DNA from: an uncultured Bacteroidales bacterium
Lineage (GTDB): Bacteria > Bacteroidota > Bacteroidia > Bacteroidales > Bacteroidaceae
NCBI GenBank assembly: GCA_902786925.1
Contig: CADAEK010000002.1
Coordinates: 1 to 64,000 of the forward strand
Length of the DNA stretch: 64,000 nucleotides
Reading direction: 5' to 3'
The notes beneath the pieces are model-generated. The model did not search any database and was not told where the DNA came from. It was given only the letters and a program-made list of their open reading frames with translations. How positions within the stretch are numbered: the stretch's first letter is position 1; each line of letters opens with the position of its first letter. Positions 34,799-43,410 of this stretch are shown one piece after another. The translations under genes and the position numbers were made by a program.

Positions 34799-37519
34799 AT
34801 GAATCTTTTACAGACTAAACGACTATTCAGATCAGACAGGCAAACCCTATCGGAATTTCTGAGATTTGGTGCAGTGGGAGTTCTTGCCACTGGTATCCAC
34901 TATGGAATTTATTGGCTGTTGAAGAAGTGGATTGATGTAAATGCCGCATTTGTTTTTGGTTATTTATTTAGTTTTGTCTGTAATTATTTCTTGTCGGCTG
35001 GATTTACATTCAAAGTCAAGACAAGCATTAGAACAGGAATGGGATTTGCTTGCTCTCATCTGATTAATCTGGTCTTTCAAACAATCTTGCTTAACTTGTT
35101 CTTGTATTGGGGACTGAATGAAAATATGGCGCCCATTCCTGTTTACGCAATCTCAGTACCCGTGAATTTCATGTTGGTGAGATATGTTTTCAAGGGATTA
35201 GATCGATTCTTGGAAAGAAAAACTGGTAGTTGCGGGCTTTCTGTGATGAAGCTTACACTAATTACGTTTCTTATTGTATCTGTCGGATTAATCCCCGACT
35301 GGCTTCAGTATGGATTCTTTTATGTCGGAGGAGATTTTGCCGACCAACAGATTCCTTTCATTATGGAAACGAAGAGAATGATGTCATCGGGAATCCCTTT
35401 CTGGAGTTGGAATACGTATTTGGGACAGAATTTCATGGCTTCTTATTCATTTTACACCCTGACTAGCCCATTCGTCTGGATAAATTGCCTTTTCCCATAT
35501 GATCTTATCCCGGTTGGCATTACTTTCACGTTATATCTTAAATTCATCTGTGCAGGAGTCGCTGCATTCTTTTTTCTCCGTGAAATGCATGTCACAGAAA
35601 AAATGTGCATTGCAGGTGGTTTGTTCTTTGCGTTTTCTTCCTATGTCATATACAATGTTAATTTCTACCATTTCTTTGAACCACTTATTTGTTTTCCATT
35701 GCTGCTTCTTGCATTGGAAAGGTTCATCAATGGAAAACAGTATGCATTTCCATTATTGATGGGTATCTCATTTGCAACAGCTTTCATTAATTGGTATTTT
35801 ATACCCTGCTCTTTTATTGCTGCTTTACTTTATACTGCTTGTAGAATTTATGGTAGGAAAGGAATACCCATCTCTTGGAAGAGACTTCTAGTGGGATTAT
35901 TCGCTGTTTTGACGGGAATTCTCATGTCTTCATTTGTCTTAATCCCAACAATCCAATATCTTGCAGGAGGCTCAAGAGCTACTACGTCTGTTTCGATGGG
36001 GTTCACCCAATATGAGATCCTTATCTGGTTGCAACAGATAAGGTCACTCTTCATTCCGAAAGTGGAAGAAACAGGGAATTCTTCTCCATGGATTTTCAAC
36101 ACGTTTTCAAGTTCGGCAGCAAGTATTCCTATTGCAGGGATGCTGTTGCCCACGCTGTATATTCTGAAGAAGAAAGACTGGCTGAAAGCACTATTAATAA
36201 TTTCCATTGTAATTTTTGTGACTCCTTTGAATGGAATATTTTCTCTCTATACGGATCCTGGATATTCTAGATGGGCTTATGCTATTACTCTTTTTTTTGT
36301 ACTTGCTAGTGTCAAGTATCTTGACGAAGGAGGTAGAGTTGGTATTAAAGCCCTTCTGTTATATATCCTGACGTCTATTGCTGTATATCTGTTTTTCCAA
36401 TTTCCTGTATTTTGGATGCGCTATAATGACACTGACACATCTACTCAAGGGAGTCGAGAAACAGATTTGTGTATCTTTATGGTTTTTGTCTTGAGTCTAT
36501 TGTTGCTTATTGTTTATCAGAGAAGACAGACGTGGAAGATGCTTGTGGTCTTGATTACAATTTTCTCCTGTTTCCATTTGGGTGTGAGAATATATCAAAG
36601 GACGGATTATTTTTATACACATGCTGATACACATCACAATAAAGTTTTTGGCACATATATAGCCTCGAACATTTCTCGTTCTGATAGGAATATGAACTAC
36701 AGAACCGATTTCTTCACAAGAGAAAACGTGGTCTATGCCAATATGGCAATGCTTAAGAACATACCTAGTGTATCCACATATAATTCTGTTAAAGATAAAG
36801 GCTTGGAAAGACTTTTTTCCATTGTTCAAAAATCCGAAGGATTAAGTAATCATTTTGTGCCAGAACAGAGCAGAACTTCTTTTGATGCATTAATGTCTGT
36901 AAAAGAAATTATTGAATTCAAAGATTCGCAAGCACAATGGGAACCTGTTGAGGGTAAGACTCTAGTAGAGAGTAATGAGGATTATACTAAATATACTTTT
37001 GATTATTATATCCCTATGGGATTTACCTATGACAGTTTTATCTTAGAAAACGAGATTCAGAAGTTGTTGGATAGTGAATCATTGCAGGACATTCCGAAGC
37101 AATTGTTAGCTAACCTTGTGGTTGACGAGAGCAATGTGAACCTGCTTGAGGGTCTCCTTCCGAAAGGTAAGCTTATTTCAAATGAGGCACCATTGGACAG
37201 TCTTATTAGCGAGCGTCGTAAACAGGTCTGCTCCTCTTTCATCGGAGACACTAAAGGTTTTAAAGCAACTATTAATCTTGATAAGGATAATATAGTGTTC
37301 TTCAGTGTCCCGTCAGATCCAGGTTTTACAGCTTTTGTAGATGGGGAAAAAACTTCAATCATTATAGCGAACTTGGGTTTATCCGCTATACAAGTTCCCT
37401 CTGGTTCACATACTATTGAATTCCGTTATATGCCGCCAGGACTTATGTTGGGTGTAACTGTCAGCATAGTGGCATTATTAGTGTTCATTCTTTCATTCTT
37501 TGTGAGACGGGGGATATGA
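34799..37519 (+). CDS. GtrA-YfhO fusion: flippase plus membrane glycosyltransferase
   Basis: 906 residues. Residues about 15-140 are a GtrA domain with four helices ('FLRFGAVGVLATGIHYGIYW', 'GYLFSFVCNYFLSAGFTFK'). From about 150 a YfhO-type multi-pass protein follows ('YVGGDFADQQIPFI', 'FWSWNTYLGQNFMASY'), with about ten more helices, a soluble region (about 600-870) and a last helix (about 880-900). In Bacillus and Listeria, GtrB-like, GtcA-like and YfhO proteins act together to glycosylate polymers outside the membrane; here two are one polypeptide. The fusion is read in one open frame of normal composition. Confidence 0.85.
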   Translation: MNLLQTKRLFRSDRQTLSEFLRFGAVGVLATGIHYGIYWLLKKWIDVNAAFVFGYLFSFVCNYFLSAGFTFKVKTSIRTGMGFACSHLINLVFQTILLNLFLYWGLNENMAPIPVYAISVPVNFMLVRYVFKGLDRFLERKTGSCGLSVMKLTLITFLIVSVGLIPDWLQYGFFYVGGDFADQQIPFIMETKRMMSSGIPFWSWNTYLGQNFMASYSFYTLTSPFVWINCLFPYDLIPVGITFTLYLKFICAGVAAFFFLREMHVTEKMCIAGGLFFAFSSYVIYNVNFYHFFEPLICFPLLLLALERFINGKQYAFPLLMGISFATAFINWYFIPCSFIAALLYTACRIYGRKGIPISWKRLLVGLFAVLTGILMSSFVLIPTIQYLAGGSRATTSVSMGFTQYEILIWLQQIRSLFIPKVEETGNSSPWIFNTFSSSAASIPIAGMLLPTLYILKKKDWLKALLIISIVIFVTPLNGIFSLYTDPGYSRWAYAITLFFVLASVKYLDEGGRVGIKALLLYILTSIAVYLFFQFPVFWMRYNDTDTSTQGSRETDLCIFMVFVLSLLLLIVYQRRQTWKMLVVLITIFSCFHLGVRIYQRTDYFYTHADTHHNKVFGTYIASNISRSDRNMNYRTDFFTRENVVYANMAMLKNIPSVSTYNSVKDKGLERLFSIVQKSEGLSNHFVPEQSRTSFDALMSVKEIIEFKDSQAQWEPVEGKTLVESNEDYTKYTFDYYIPMGFTYDSFILENEIQKLLDSESLQDIPKQLLANLVVDESNVNLLEGLLPKGKLISNEAPLDSLISERRKQVCSSFIGDTKGFKATINLDKDNIVFFSVPSDPGFTAFVDGEKTSIIIANLGLSAIQVPSGSHTIEFRYMPPGLMLGVTVSIVALLVFILSFFVRRGI

Positions 37520-38433
37520 TTGGCAAAATGGTAAGTATAATAATCCCTGTATACAATTCGTCTCAATATTTGCTACGTTGTATAGAATGTGTATGTAACC
37601 AAACTTACACAGATTGGGAACTAATGCTTATTGATGATGGTTCCACAGATGGCTCTGGAGACATTTGCGATGATGTGGTAGAAAATTATAAGCAGAATGT
37701 TCATGTAATACATCAACAAAATCAAGGAGCGTCCTTTGCACGTAGGGTGGGGATAGAGTCCTCTAGTGGAGAATGGTTGACTTTTATTGATAGTGATGAT
37801 ATGATAGAAGATGATTATTTAGAGAGATTATATGATGCAATGAACCAATATGAAGTGAAGATTGCAGCATGTGATCAAATCAAGCATCAAGAAGGGACGG
37901 AATTGATTGTAGATAAAAGTGGAAAAGTGATGCTGCTTGATGAAAAAGCAATACATGATAGATTCTTCAACTATCAATTTTGGGGGTTCGGGGGAAAGAT
38001 ATATCATAGATCGGTCTTTGAGGGAGTGTTTTTCCCTGAATATACGATTAATGAAGACTATGTTGTAATGGCTCAGTTGTTTAACCTGTATAAACAGATG
38101 GCATACGTTCCAATGGGGCTGTATCATTATATGACTCATGGTGATAGTTTGTCCCACCAGAAATTGAGTAAACGTATGTTTGATGAGTATTATAATAAGT
38201 TGTGGGTGAGGGATTTCTATCAGCAACACAATCCCCATTATCTTCAGCAGGCCGAGGCACAACTTGTTGAGAGCTGTATCAAGTTGGTCAGATGTGCCCA
38301 GCGGGATGATAAGGAAGGTCTGTATAATGGCGTTGTTGAAGAGATGAAACGGTATCTCAGGAGCAACAGGTGGTCTATAATAAGAAATCCCCACTTGAAA
38401 AGTGGACAGAAAGTTTTGGCATTGGCCTGTTAA
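37516..38433 (+). CDS. glycosyltransferase family 2
   Basis: 305 residues; the start may be the second Met (VSIIIPVYNSSQYLLRC follows it). Blocks 'LIDDGSTDGSGDICD', 'QQNQGASFARRVG', 'TFIDSDDMIED' and 'INEDYVVMAQLF' define a GT2 inverting enzyme with ED motif. Overlaps the fusion gene by 4 bp, so it is part of the same transcript. Confidence 0.86.
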   Translation: MIGKMVSIIIPVYNSSQYLLRCIECVCNQTYTDWELMLIDDGSTDGSGDICDDVVENYKQNVHVIHQQNQGASFARRVGIESSSGEWLTFIDSDDMIEDDYLERLYDAMNQYEVKIAACDQIKHQEGTELIVDKSGKVMLLDEKAIHDRFFNYQFWGFGGKIYHRSVFEGVFFPEYTINEDYVVMAQLFNLYKQMAYVPMGLYHYMTHGDSLSHQKLSKRMFDEYYNKLWVRDFYQQHNPHYLQQAEAQLVESCIKLVRCAQRDDKEGLYNGVVEEMKRYLRSNRWSIIRNPHLKSGQKVLALAC

Positions 38434-38437
38434 TGGC

Positions 38438-39643
38438 ATGAAACCGCGAATACTTATTACAATGCACTATATGGAGTTGGGTGGGGCAGAAAGCGCATTG
38501 CTCGGACTCTTACAGAGTGTGGACCCTGCAAGGGTGGATGTGGATGTGTTTATCTATGATCATCGAGGTGAGTTGATGCGGTATGTTCCAACAGATAAGA
38601 TTCATCTGTTGCCAGAACTGACTGCTTACAAGATGATTGAACGCCCGTTCATGGAGTGTGTGAAATCAGGGCATATAGGCGTGGCTTTGGGGCGTTTCCT
38701 GGCGAAGCAGACGGTTGATAAAAGCCCTGTCCCTGCAGGGAAGGACAATATCCGTATCTATACGCGTGTGGCTGATTGGGTGGAGCATTTTGTTCCCAAT
38801 ATACAGCCTGATGTTGAATATGATTTGGCCATCTCTTTCTTGATGCCACATAATTATGTTGTTAAGAAAGTGCGGGCGAAGAAGAAGCTGGGATGGATTC
38901 ATACGGATTATTCGACGGTACATGTGGACGTGAAGCGGGAATTGCCCGTGTGGAGCCAGCTAGATTATATAGCCAGCATTAGCGAAGAGGTGGGGGAGAA
39001 GTTTGTAGAGACCTTCCCGACGTTGAAGGACAAGATTATACCAATTGAAAATATCTTGAGTTCAAGGTTTATTCGTCAACGTTCAGAAGAAGAGACGGTT
39101 TCTTTGGACACCAATCCATCAACAGTCAAATTGCTGACTATTGGCCGTTTCTCGCATCCCAAGAAGATGGAAGAGATTCCATTAATCTGCAGGAAGATGG
39201 TAGATAAGGGAATTGACATCAAATGGTATATTATTGGATACGGTAACCAGGAGATTGAGCAGGAGGTTCGGGAGAATGCCAAGCGGGAAGGTGTGAGTGA
39301 TAGAGTCGTCTTATTGGGCAAAAAAGAAAATCCTTATCCTTATATCAAGGCTTGTGACATTTATGTGCAGCCCAGCCGCTATGAAGGGAAGTCCATCACG
39401 GTGCGAGAGGCCCAAATCTTGTGTAAGCCTGTGATTGTGACGAATTATCCAACAGCATCATCGCAAATACAGTCTGGTGTGGATGGGGTGATTGTGCCAT
39501 TAGAAGTGGATGCTTGTGCACGCGAGATGGCTGACTTCATCCGCAATAGAGAGGAACAGGCTCGAGTGGTAGAATATCTGGAAACCCATGATTATGGGAA
39601 TGAACGAGAAATAGAAAAAATCTATCAGTTGGTGGGAGCATGA
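38438..39643 (+). CDS. glycosyltransferase family 4
   Basis: 401 residues from MKPRILITMHYMELGGAESA; the frame is open 12 codons upstream, but that part overlaps the previous gene and is not conserved-looking. 'ELGGAESALLGLL', 'LTIGRFSHPKKMEEIPLI' and 'EGKSITVREAQILC' (E-x7-E) mark a retaining GT-B enzyme. Higher in GC than the genes before it. Overlaps the acetyltransferase gene by 4 bp. Confidence 0.87.
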   Translation: MKPRILITMHYMELGGAESALLGLLQSVDPARVDVDVFIYDHRGELMRYVPTDKIHLLPELTAYKMIERPFMECVKSGHIGVALGRFLAKQTVDKSPVPAGKDNIRIYTRVADWVEHFVPNIQPDVEYDLAISFLMPHNYVVKKVRAKKKLGWIHTDYSTVHVDVKRELPVWSQLDYIASISEEVGEKFVETFPTLKDKIIPIENILSSRFIRQRSEEETVSLDTNPSTVKLLTIGRFSHPKKMEEIPLICRKMVDKGIDIKWYIIGYGNQEIEQEVRENAKREGVSDRVVLLGKKENPYPYIKACDIYVQPSRYEGKSITVREAQILCKPVIVTNYPTASSQIQSGVDGVIVPLEVDACAREMADFIRNREEQARVVEYLETHDYGNEREIEKIYQLVGA

Positions 39644-40179
39644 TACGCACTGTCTTTCTAATCGCATATAATGTATTCCGATTTGCTTTGAATAAAGTGG
39701 CAAATTGGAATCGTTTTGATGTGCATTGGTTGCAGCGTATCAGCCCTTTGTGTGCCTTGAAAGTTTTTCAACGTGGCGTGATTCGGGTGGCAAGAAACTG
39801 TGAGTTTGCTGCCTATTGTGACTTCGAGGCACATGGTGAGGGAGTGCTGGAGATTGGTGCAGGCACCTATTTCAACCGTTATTGTATGATTAGTGCGCAT
39901 GAGCGTGTGACGATAGGCAAGCATTGTATGTTTGGGCCAGGTGTGAAAATCTTTGACAACAATCATGTGCACTCACCGGAGAGTGGTGTGAGTGGGGCTT
40001 TGACCACAGGAGCCATCTTTATAGGTGATAACAGCTGGATTGCCTCTGATGCTATCATCTTGAAGGGAGCACATATCGGTAAGAATTGTGTAATTGGTGC
40101 CGGATGTATCGTGAGGGGTGAGATTCCGGATGGAAGCGTAGTCGTTAATAAGCAAGATATAGAAATCAAGAGGTTCTGA
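39640..40179 (+). CDS. hexapeptide-repeat O-acyltransferase
   Basis: 179 residues. Left-handed beta-helix hexapeptides run from about 65 to 165 ('GAGTYFNRYCMISAHERVTI', 'IFIGDNSWIASDAIILKG', 'IGKNCVIGAGCIV'), with the loop His in FDNNHVH as likely base. Resembles sugar O-acetyltransferases (WbbJ/LacA group). Probably acetylates the repeat unit in the cytoplasm. An N-terminal stretch of about 50 residues is not part of the helix. Confidence 0.85.
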   Translation: MIRTVFLIAYNVFRFALNKVANWNRFDVHWLQRISPLCALKVFQRGVIRVARNCEFAAYCDFEAHGEGVLEIGAGTYFNRYCMISAHERVTIGKHCMFGPGVKIFDNNHVHSPESGVSGALTTGAIFIGDNSWIASDAIILKGAHIGKNCVIGAGCIVRGEIPDGSVVVNKQDIEIKRF

Positions 40180-40182
40180 AAA

Positions 40183-40282
40183 TGTTACACCTGTAACACA
40201 TACGGTGTAACATTTGTAACACAGGGTGTGTGACATTTGTAACATACGGTGTGTTACAAACGTAACACTGGCGGATGTTACA
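40183..40282. repeat. iterated TGTAACA/TGTTACA repeat block
   Basis: About 100 bp hold at least seven copies of TGTAACA or its inverse, mixed with four copies of GGTGTG or GGTGTA. TGTAACACATACGGTGT (40192-40208) and TGTAACATACGGTGTG (40238-40253) are direct copies, and ATGTTACA near 40184 faces others in inverted order. No coding frame. It fills the gap before the GT32 gene, whose AGGAG site (40293-40297) lies outside the block. Confidence 0.8.
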
Positions 40283-40304
40283 TAGACTGTAAAGGAGACA
40301 CAAA

Positions 40305-41012
40305 ATGATTCCAAAGCTTATTCATTATTGCTGGTTCGGGCAGAAGCCATTGCCTTCTATTGCTGTAAAGTGCAAGAAGAGTTGGGAAAAGTTCTTCCCT
40401 GATTACGAGATAAAGGAGTGGAACGAAAGCAACTATGATGTGAATGCTGTGCCTTATACAAAATATTGTTATGAACATCAGCTGTGGGCGTATCTGAGTG
40501 ACTATGTGAGGCTTGACGTGGTGGAGAAAGAGGGCGGTTTGTACTTCGACACAGATGTGGAGGTGGTGAGAAAGCCCATTGACTTGCTGAATTCATGTAG
40601 TGCATACTTTGGATGGGAAACGCCTGAATACATCAACACCGGCTTAGGATTTGCCGCAGAAGCGCATCATCCTTCAGTACAAGCTATGCTTGCCATGTAT
40701 GAGGGATTGGTACAAAATGGATTGTATCAATATGATAAGATGCAGGGATGTCCGCAACTGAACACGAAGGCGCTTGTCGCATTTGGCATGAAGTGTGATG
40801 GAACGCGACAGAGAGTGTGTGATGCGGATATTCTTCCCATAGAGTACTTGTGCCCGTTCTGTGATGCTACAGGTGAATTGAAAAAGACGGAGAAAACCAT
40901 TTCTATTCATTGGTTCAGTAAGTCGCCTCACGGGAAGTGGGCCGCATGGAAAATGCATTTCACGCGCCCATTACATCGTTTATTTGAATTTTGTGGTTTC
41001 AAGAAAGACTAG
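40305..41012 (+). CDS. GT32-type glycosyltransferase
   Basis: 235 residues. 'IPKLIHYCWFGQKPLP', 'LSDYVRLDVVEKEGGLYFDT' and the DTDVEV DXD site are the DXD sugar-binding (GT32) signature. Ends 'GKWAAWKMHFTRPLHRLFEF'. A clear AGGAG ribosome site 7 bp upstream sets the start. A relic of the same C-terminus lies at 42134-42205. Likely transfers mannose or galactose; not determined. Confidence 0.88.
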   Translation: MIPKLIHYCWFGQKPLPSIAVKCKKSWEKFFPDYEIKEWNESNYDVNAVPYTKYCYEHQLWAYLSDYVRLDVVEKEGGLYFDTDVEVVRKPIDLLNSCSAYFGWETPEYINTGLGFAAEAHHPSVQAMLAMYEGLVQNGLYQYDKMQGCPQLNTKALVAFGMKCDGTRQRVCDADILPIEYLCPFCDATGELKKTEKTISIHWFSKSPHGKWAAWKMHFTRPLHRLFEFCGFKKD

Positions 41013-41015
41013 TTT

Positions 41016-41993
41016 ATGACTACATCTTCCAAACTGTATGCTGGTGTTGACCTGCTGAAGCTGATATGTGCACTGTTAATAGTGTTCATGCATACATATA
41101 ACCATGATGGGGGAACGATTGGAGAATGGGTGTATACGACATTGTCTCCAATAGGCGTGCCTTTCTTTTTTATCGTATCAGGTTTCTTTTATGCTAAGGG
41201 ATTGCAGAAATCGAGTGATAAGAAGGATTATCTCAGTCGGTATGTCAAGAGGATTATATATATGTATGTCTTTTGGACGGTAGTGACTCTTCCTGTAGCA
41301 TGGATGAATTTAGGGTTTGCCCATCCCGATTATAGCGTGGCATATAAGTTGCTATATATCGTCAGATGTTTCTTCCTGACAGGCAGTATCGGCATTTATT
41401 GGTATTTGTTGGCCCTCATTTATAATAGTGTAATTATATACTATGCATTGAGGTGGCGAAAGGAATTTCTGCTGTATGCATTAGCATTGATGTTGTTTGT
41501 TGTAGGGGTGTTGTATGACGGAGGATTATTAAAGGATACGCTTGTGGGGGATGTCATACATGTTGCTGTAGGATCAGAGCGGAATTTCTTGAATGTCGGG
41601 CTGTTTTATATGTGTATTGGATTGTTGTTCGCAAAGAAGGTTGTACAGTTTCCTATTGTGGTCACATTCTTGTGTTTTGTGTTGATGATAGTGGCAGCAA
41701 CATGGTATAATTCCGTGTCATCATATCGAATCATGCAGGCACCTCTTGCAGTTTTTCTCTTTATTATAGCATTTCAATACACCTATGCCTACCTGCTCCC
41801 ATATTCTTTGGTGATGCGTAAATTGAGCACTGCGATCTATTTGGGCCATTTCCCACTAATTCTTGTGTTTGATTACTATTTAGTACGAGGGACAATATTG
41901 GATTTCTCATTGGTTGTCGTCGTCTCGTTGGTTCTTTTTTATATATTGTTGTTTATTTGTCCTCAACGAATCTTGAAGATGATATATGGTTGA
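41016..41993 (+). CDS. membrane acyltransferase family 3
   Basis: 325 residues with about ten hydrophobic segments. 'VDLLKLICALLIVFMHTYNH' (the family His), 'PIGVPFFFIVSGFFYAKG' and 'IYLGHFPLILVF' define AT3 (OatA/NolL-like) enzymes that move acyl groups, often acetate, onto sugars at or across the inner membrane. Follows the GT32 gene by 3 bp. A second acylation enzyme after the hexapeptide one. Confidence 0.85.
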   Translation: MTTSSKLYAGVDLLKLICALLIVFMHTYNHDGGTIGEWVYTTLSPIGVPFFFIVSGFFYAKGLQKSSDKKDYLSRYVKRIIYMYVFWTVVTLPVAWMNLGFAHPDYSVAYKLLYIVRCFFLTGSIGIYWYLLALIYNSVIIYYALRWRKEFLLYALALMLFVVGVLYDGGLLKDTLVGDVIHVAVGSERNFLNVGLFYMCIGLLFAKKVVQFPIVVTFLCFVLMIVAATWYNSVSSYRIMQAPLAVFLFIIAFQYTYAYLLPYSLVMRKLSTAIYLGHFPLILVFDYYLVRGTILDFSLVVVVSLVLFYILLFICPQRILKMIYG

Positions 41994-42133
41994 GTTTTCC
42001 ATCAATGAAACGAACCAAAAGATAGGGCGATTTGATTATATATGATGAGTTGTGGATGTGTGTTTGATTGTCAGTGTATGTACCCGTTGATTATTGCTGG
42101 TGCTGTCCGTCCGATTGCATTTGGAGATATCAA

Positions 42134-42205
42134 GGTAAAAGGGCTGCGTGGAAGATAAAACTCACAAGGCCATTTCATCGGTTTTTAAATTATTGTAAAG
42201 GATAA
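42134..42205 (+). pseudogene. relic of a GT32 C-terminus
   Basis: 24 codons read GKRAAWKIKLTRPFHRFLNY then CKG and a stop, matching the end of the GT32 gene at 40305 (GKWAAWKMHFTRPLHRLFEF). Nothing recognisable of the GT32 body remains between 41994 and 42133. It shows that a second GT32 gene once preceded the polymerase gene. Confidence 0.7.
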
Positions 42206-42207
42206 AA

Positions 42208-43410
42208 ATGACTCCACTACCAATACAAGCTCAATTGTTCCCCCAAATTTATTATTGGGGGGTCTTTCTTGCTTGCTTATTTTTATATTTCAATTATTCG
42301 GGCTCGGATAATTGTAATAAGTTGTTGCAGAAGAATTCTATGGCTCCAGCACTTGTCTTTTCGGTGTTATTGATTGTTTTCATTGGAATGAGACCATTGA
42401 GCTATATGTTTGGAGATTCTGCAAATTATGCTCATGGATATGCATTTGATCCGATAAACGCAGTATTCTCTGTCGATCTGAGCAAGGAGTGGTTTTGGCG
42501 ATTTCTTCGAGATACGTGTAGAGTAATGGGGGGTACTGTACATTTTTGGTTCTTTATTATTGCAGTTGTATATATAAGTTTTCCATTGATCGGCTTTCGG
42601 AAGTTGGTTGGAGAAAATGCTTGGATGGCTATGCTTTTCTTTTTATCAGCATTCTCAACTTATCAATTTGGTGTGAATGGCTTGCGTAATGGATTCGCGT
42701 GTTCCATGGAAATCTTGGCTTTTGCAATAGCTGCCAATGGGAATATTAGTAAAATGCTTCTTGGAGGTGTTGTGTTGATATTTGCTTTGGGAAGCCATAA
42801 ATCTGTTATGCTGCCCTTGGCTGCATTTCTTGCCGCCACTTACGTCATCAAATCTCCGAAATGGGCAATCTATTTCTGGATTGCAAGTATTGGAGTATCA
42901 TTGGTTGCAGGTGGAACAATGGTGAATTTTTTTGCGGGATTAGGTTTTGATGATCGAATGTCTGCTTATGGTAATTCAATGGATCAATATGCGGATTCCT
43001 TTTCTTCTACAGGCTTCAGATGGGACTTTTTGGCATATAGCGCCATGCCCGTGTGGTTGACATGGTATGTCACAAAAAAGGCTGAAACGGAAAGGGCTTT
43101 GTATGGTGATACAGTAGAGGAGGCGGAGACGAATATCACAGGTGCAGGACGTATTGCTGATGCTCACAGTATGCGTGTGTTTAATATTTTAGCAACTACT
43201 TATATTTTAACCAACTCATTTTGGGTGATGGTCATTAAGGCAGCGTTCTCAAACCGTTTTGCCTATCTGAGTTGGTTCCTTTATCCAGTGGTATTAGCTT
43301 ATGCTGTGATTCGTTTGCACATATGGCCAGATCAGGATCGAAAAGCAGGCTTGATTTTGTTGCTTCATGCAGGTTTTACCTTAATTATGTATATGTTAGG
43401 AAAATGTTAG
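42208..43410 (+). CDS. EpsG-family polysaccharide polymerase
   Basis: 400 residues with about 10-12 membrane helices. 'VFIGMRPLSYMFGDSANYAH' (the core FIGMRPL...GDSANY), 'STYQFGVNGLRNGFACSMEI' and 'FALGSHKSVMLPLAAF' are typical of EpsG/Wzy-like polymerases (the NGLR and HKS motifs). It would join repeat units on the outer face of the inner membrane, a step needed in Wzx/Wzy systems rather than ABC systems. The stop overlaps the start of the next gene. Confidence 0.85.
   Translation: MTPLPIQAQLFPQIYYWGVFLACLFLYFNYSGSDNCNKLLQKNSMAPALVFSVLLIVFIGMRPLSYMFGDSANYAHGYAFDPINAVFSVDLSKEWFWRFLRDTCRVMGGTVHFWFFIIAVVYISFPLIGFRKLVGENAWMAMLFFLSAFSTYQFGVNGLRNGFACSMEILAFAIAANGNISKMLLGGVVLIFALGSHKSVMLPLAAFLAATYVIKSPKWAIYFWIASIGVSLVAGGTMVNFFAGLGFDDRMSAYGNSMDQYADSFSSTGFRWDFLAYSAMPVWLTWYVTKKAETERALYGDTVEEAETNITGAGRIADAHSMRVFNILATTYILTNSFWVMVIKAAFSNRFAYLSWFLYPVVLAYAVIRLHIWPDQDRKAGLILLLHAGFTLIMYMLGKC

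Noticed and set aside
40183-40282. Possible CRISPR or IS end
   Set aside because: Repeat units are too short and irregular, orientations are mixed, and no transposase or target duplication is seen.
43272-43403. N-terminal extension of the GT-A gene
   Set aside because: It runs through the polymerase gene in another frame and shows no GT sequence.
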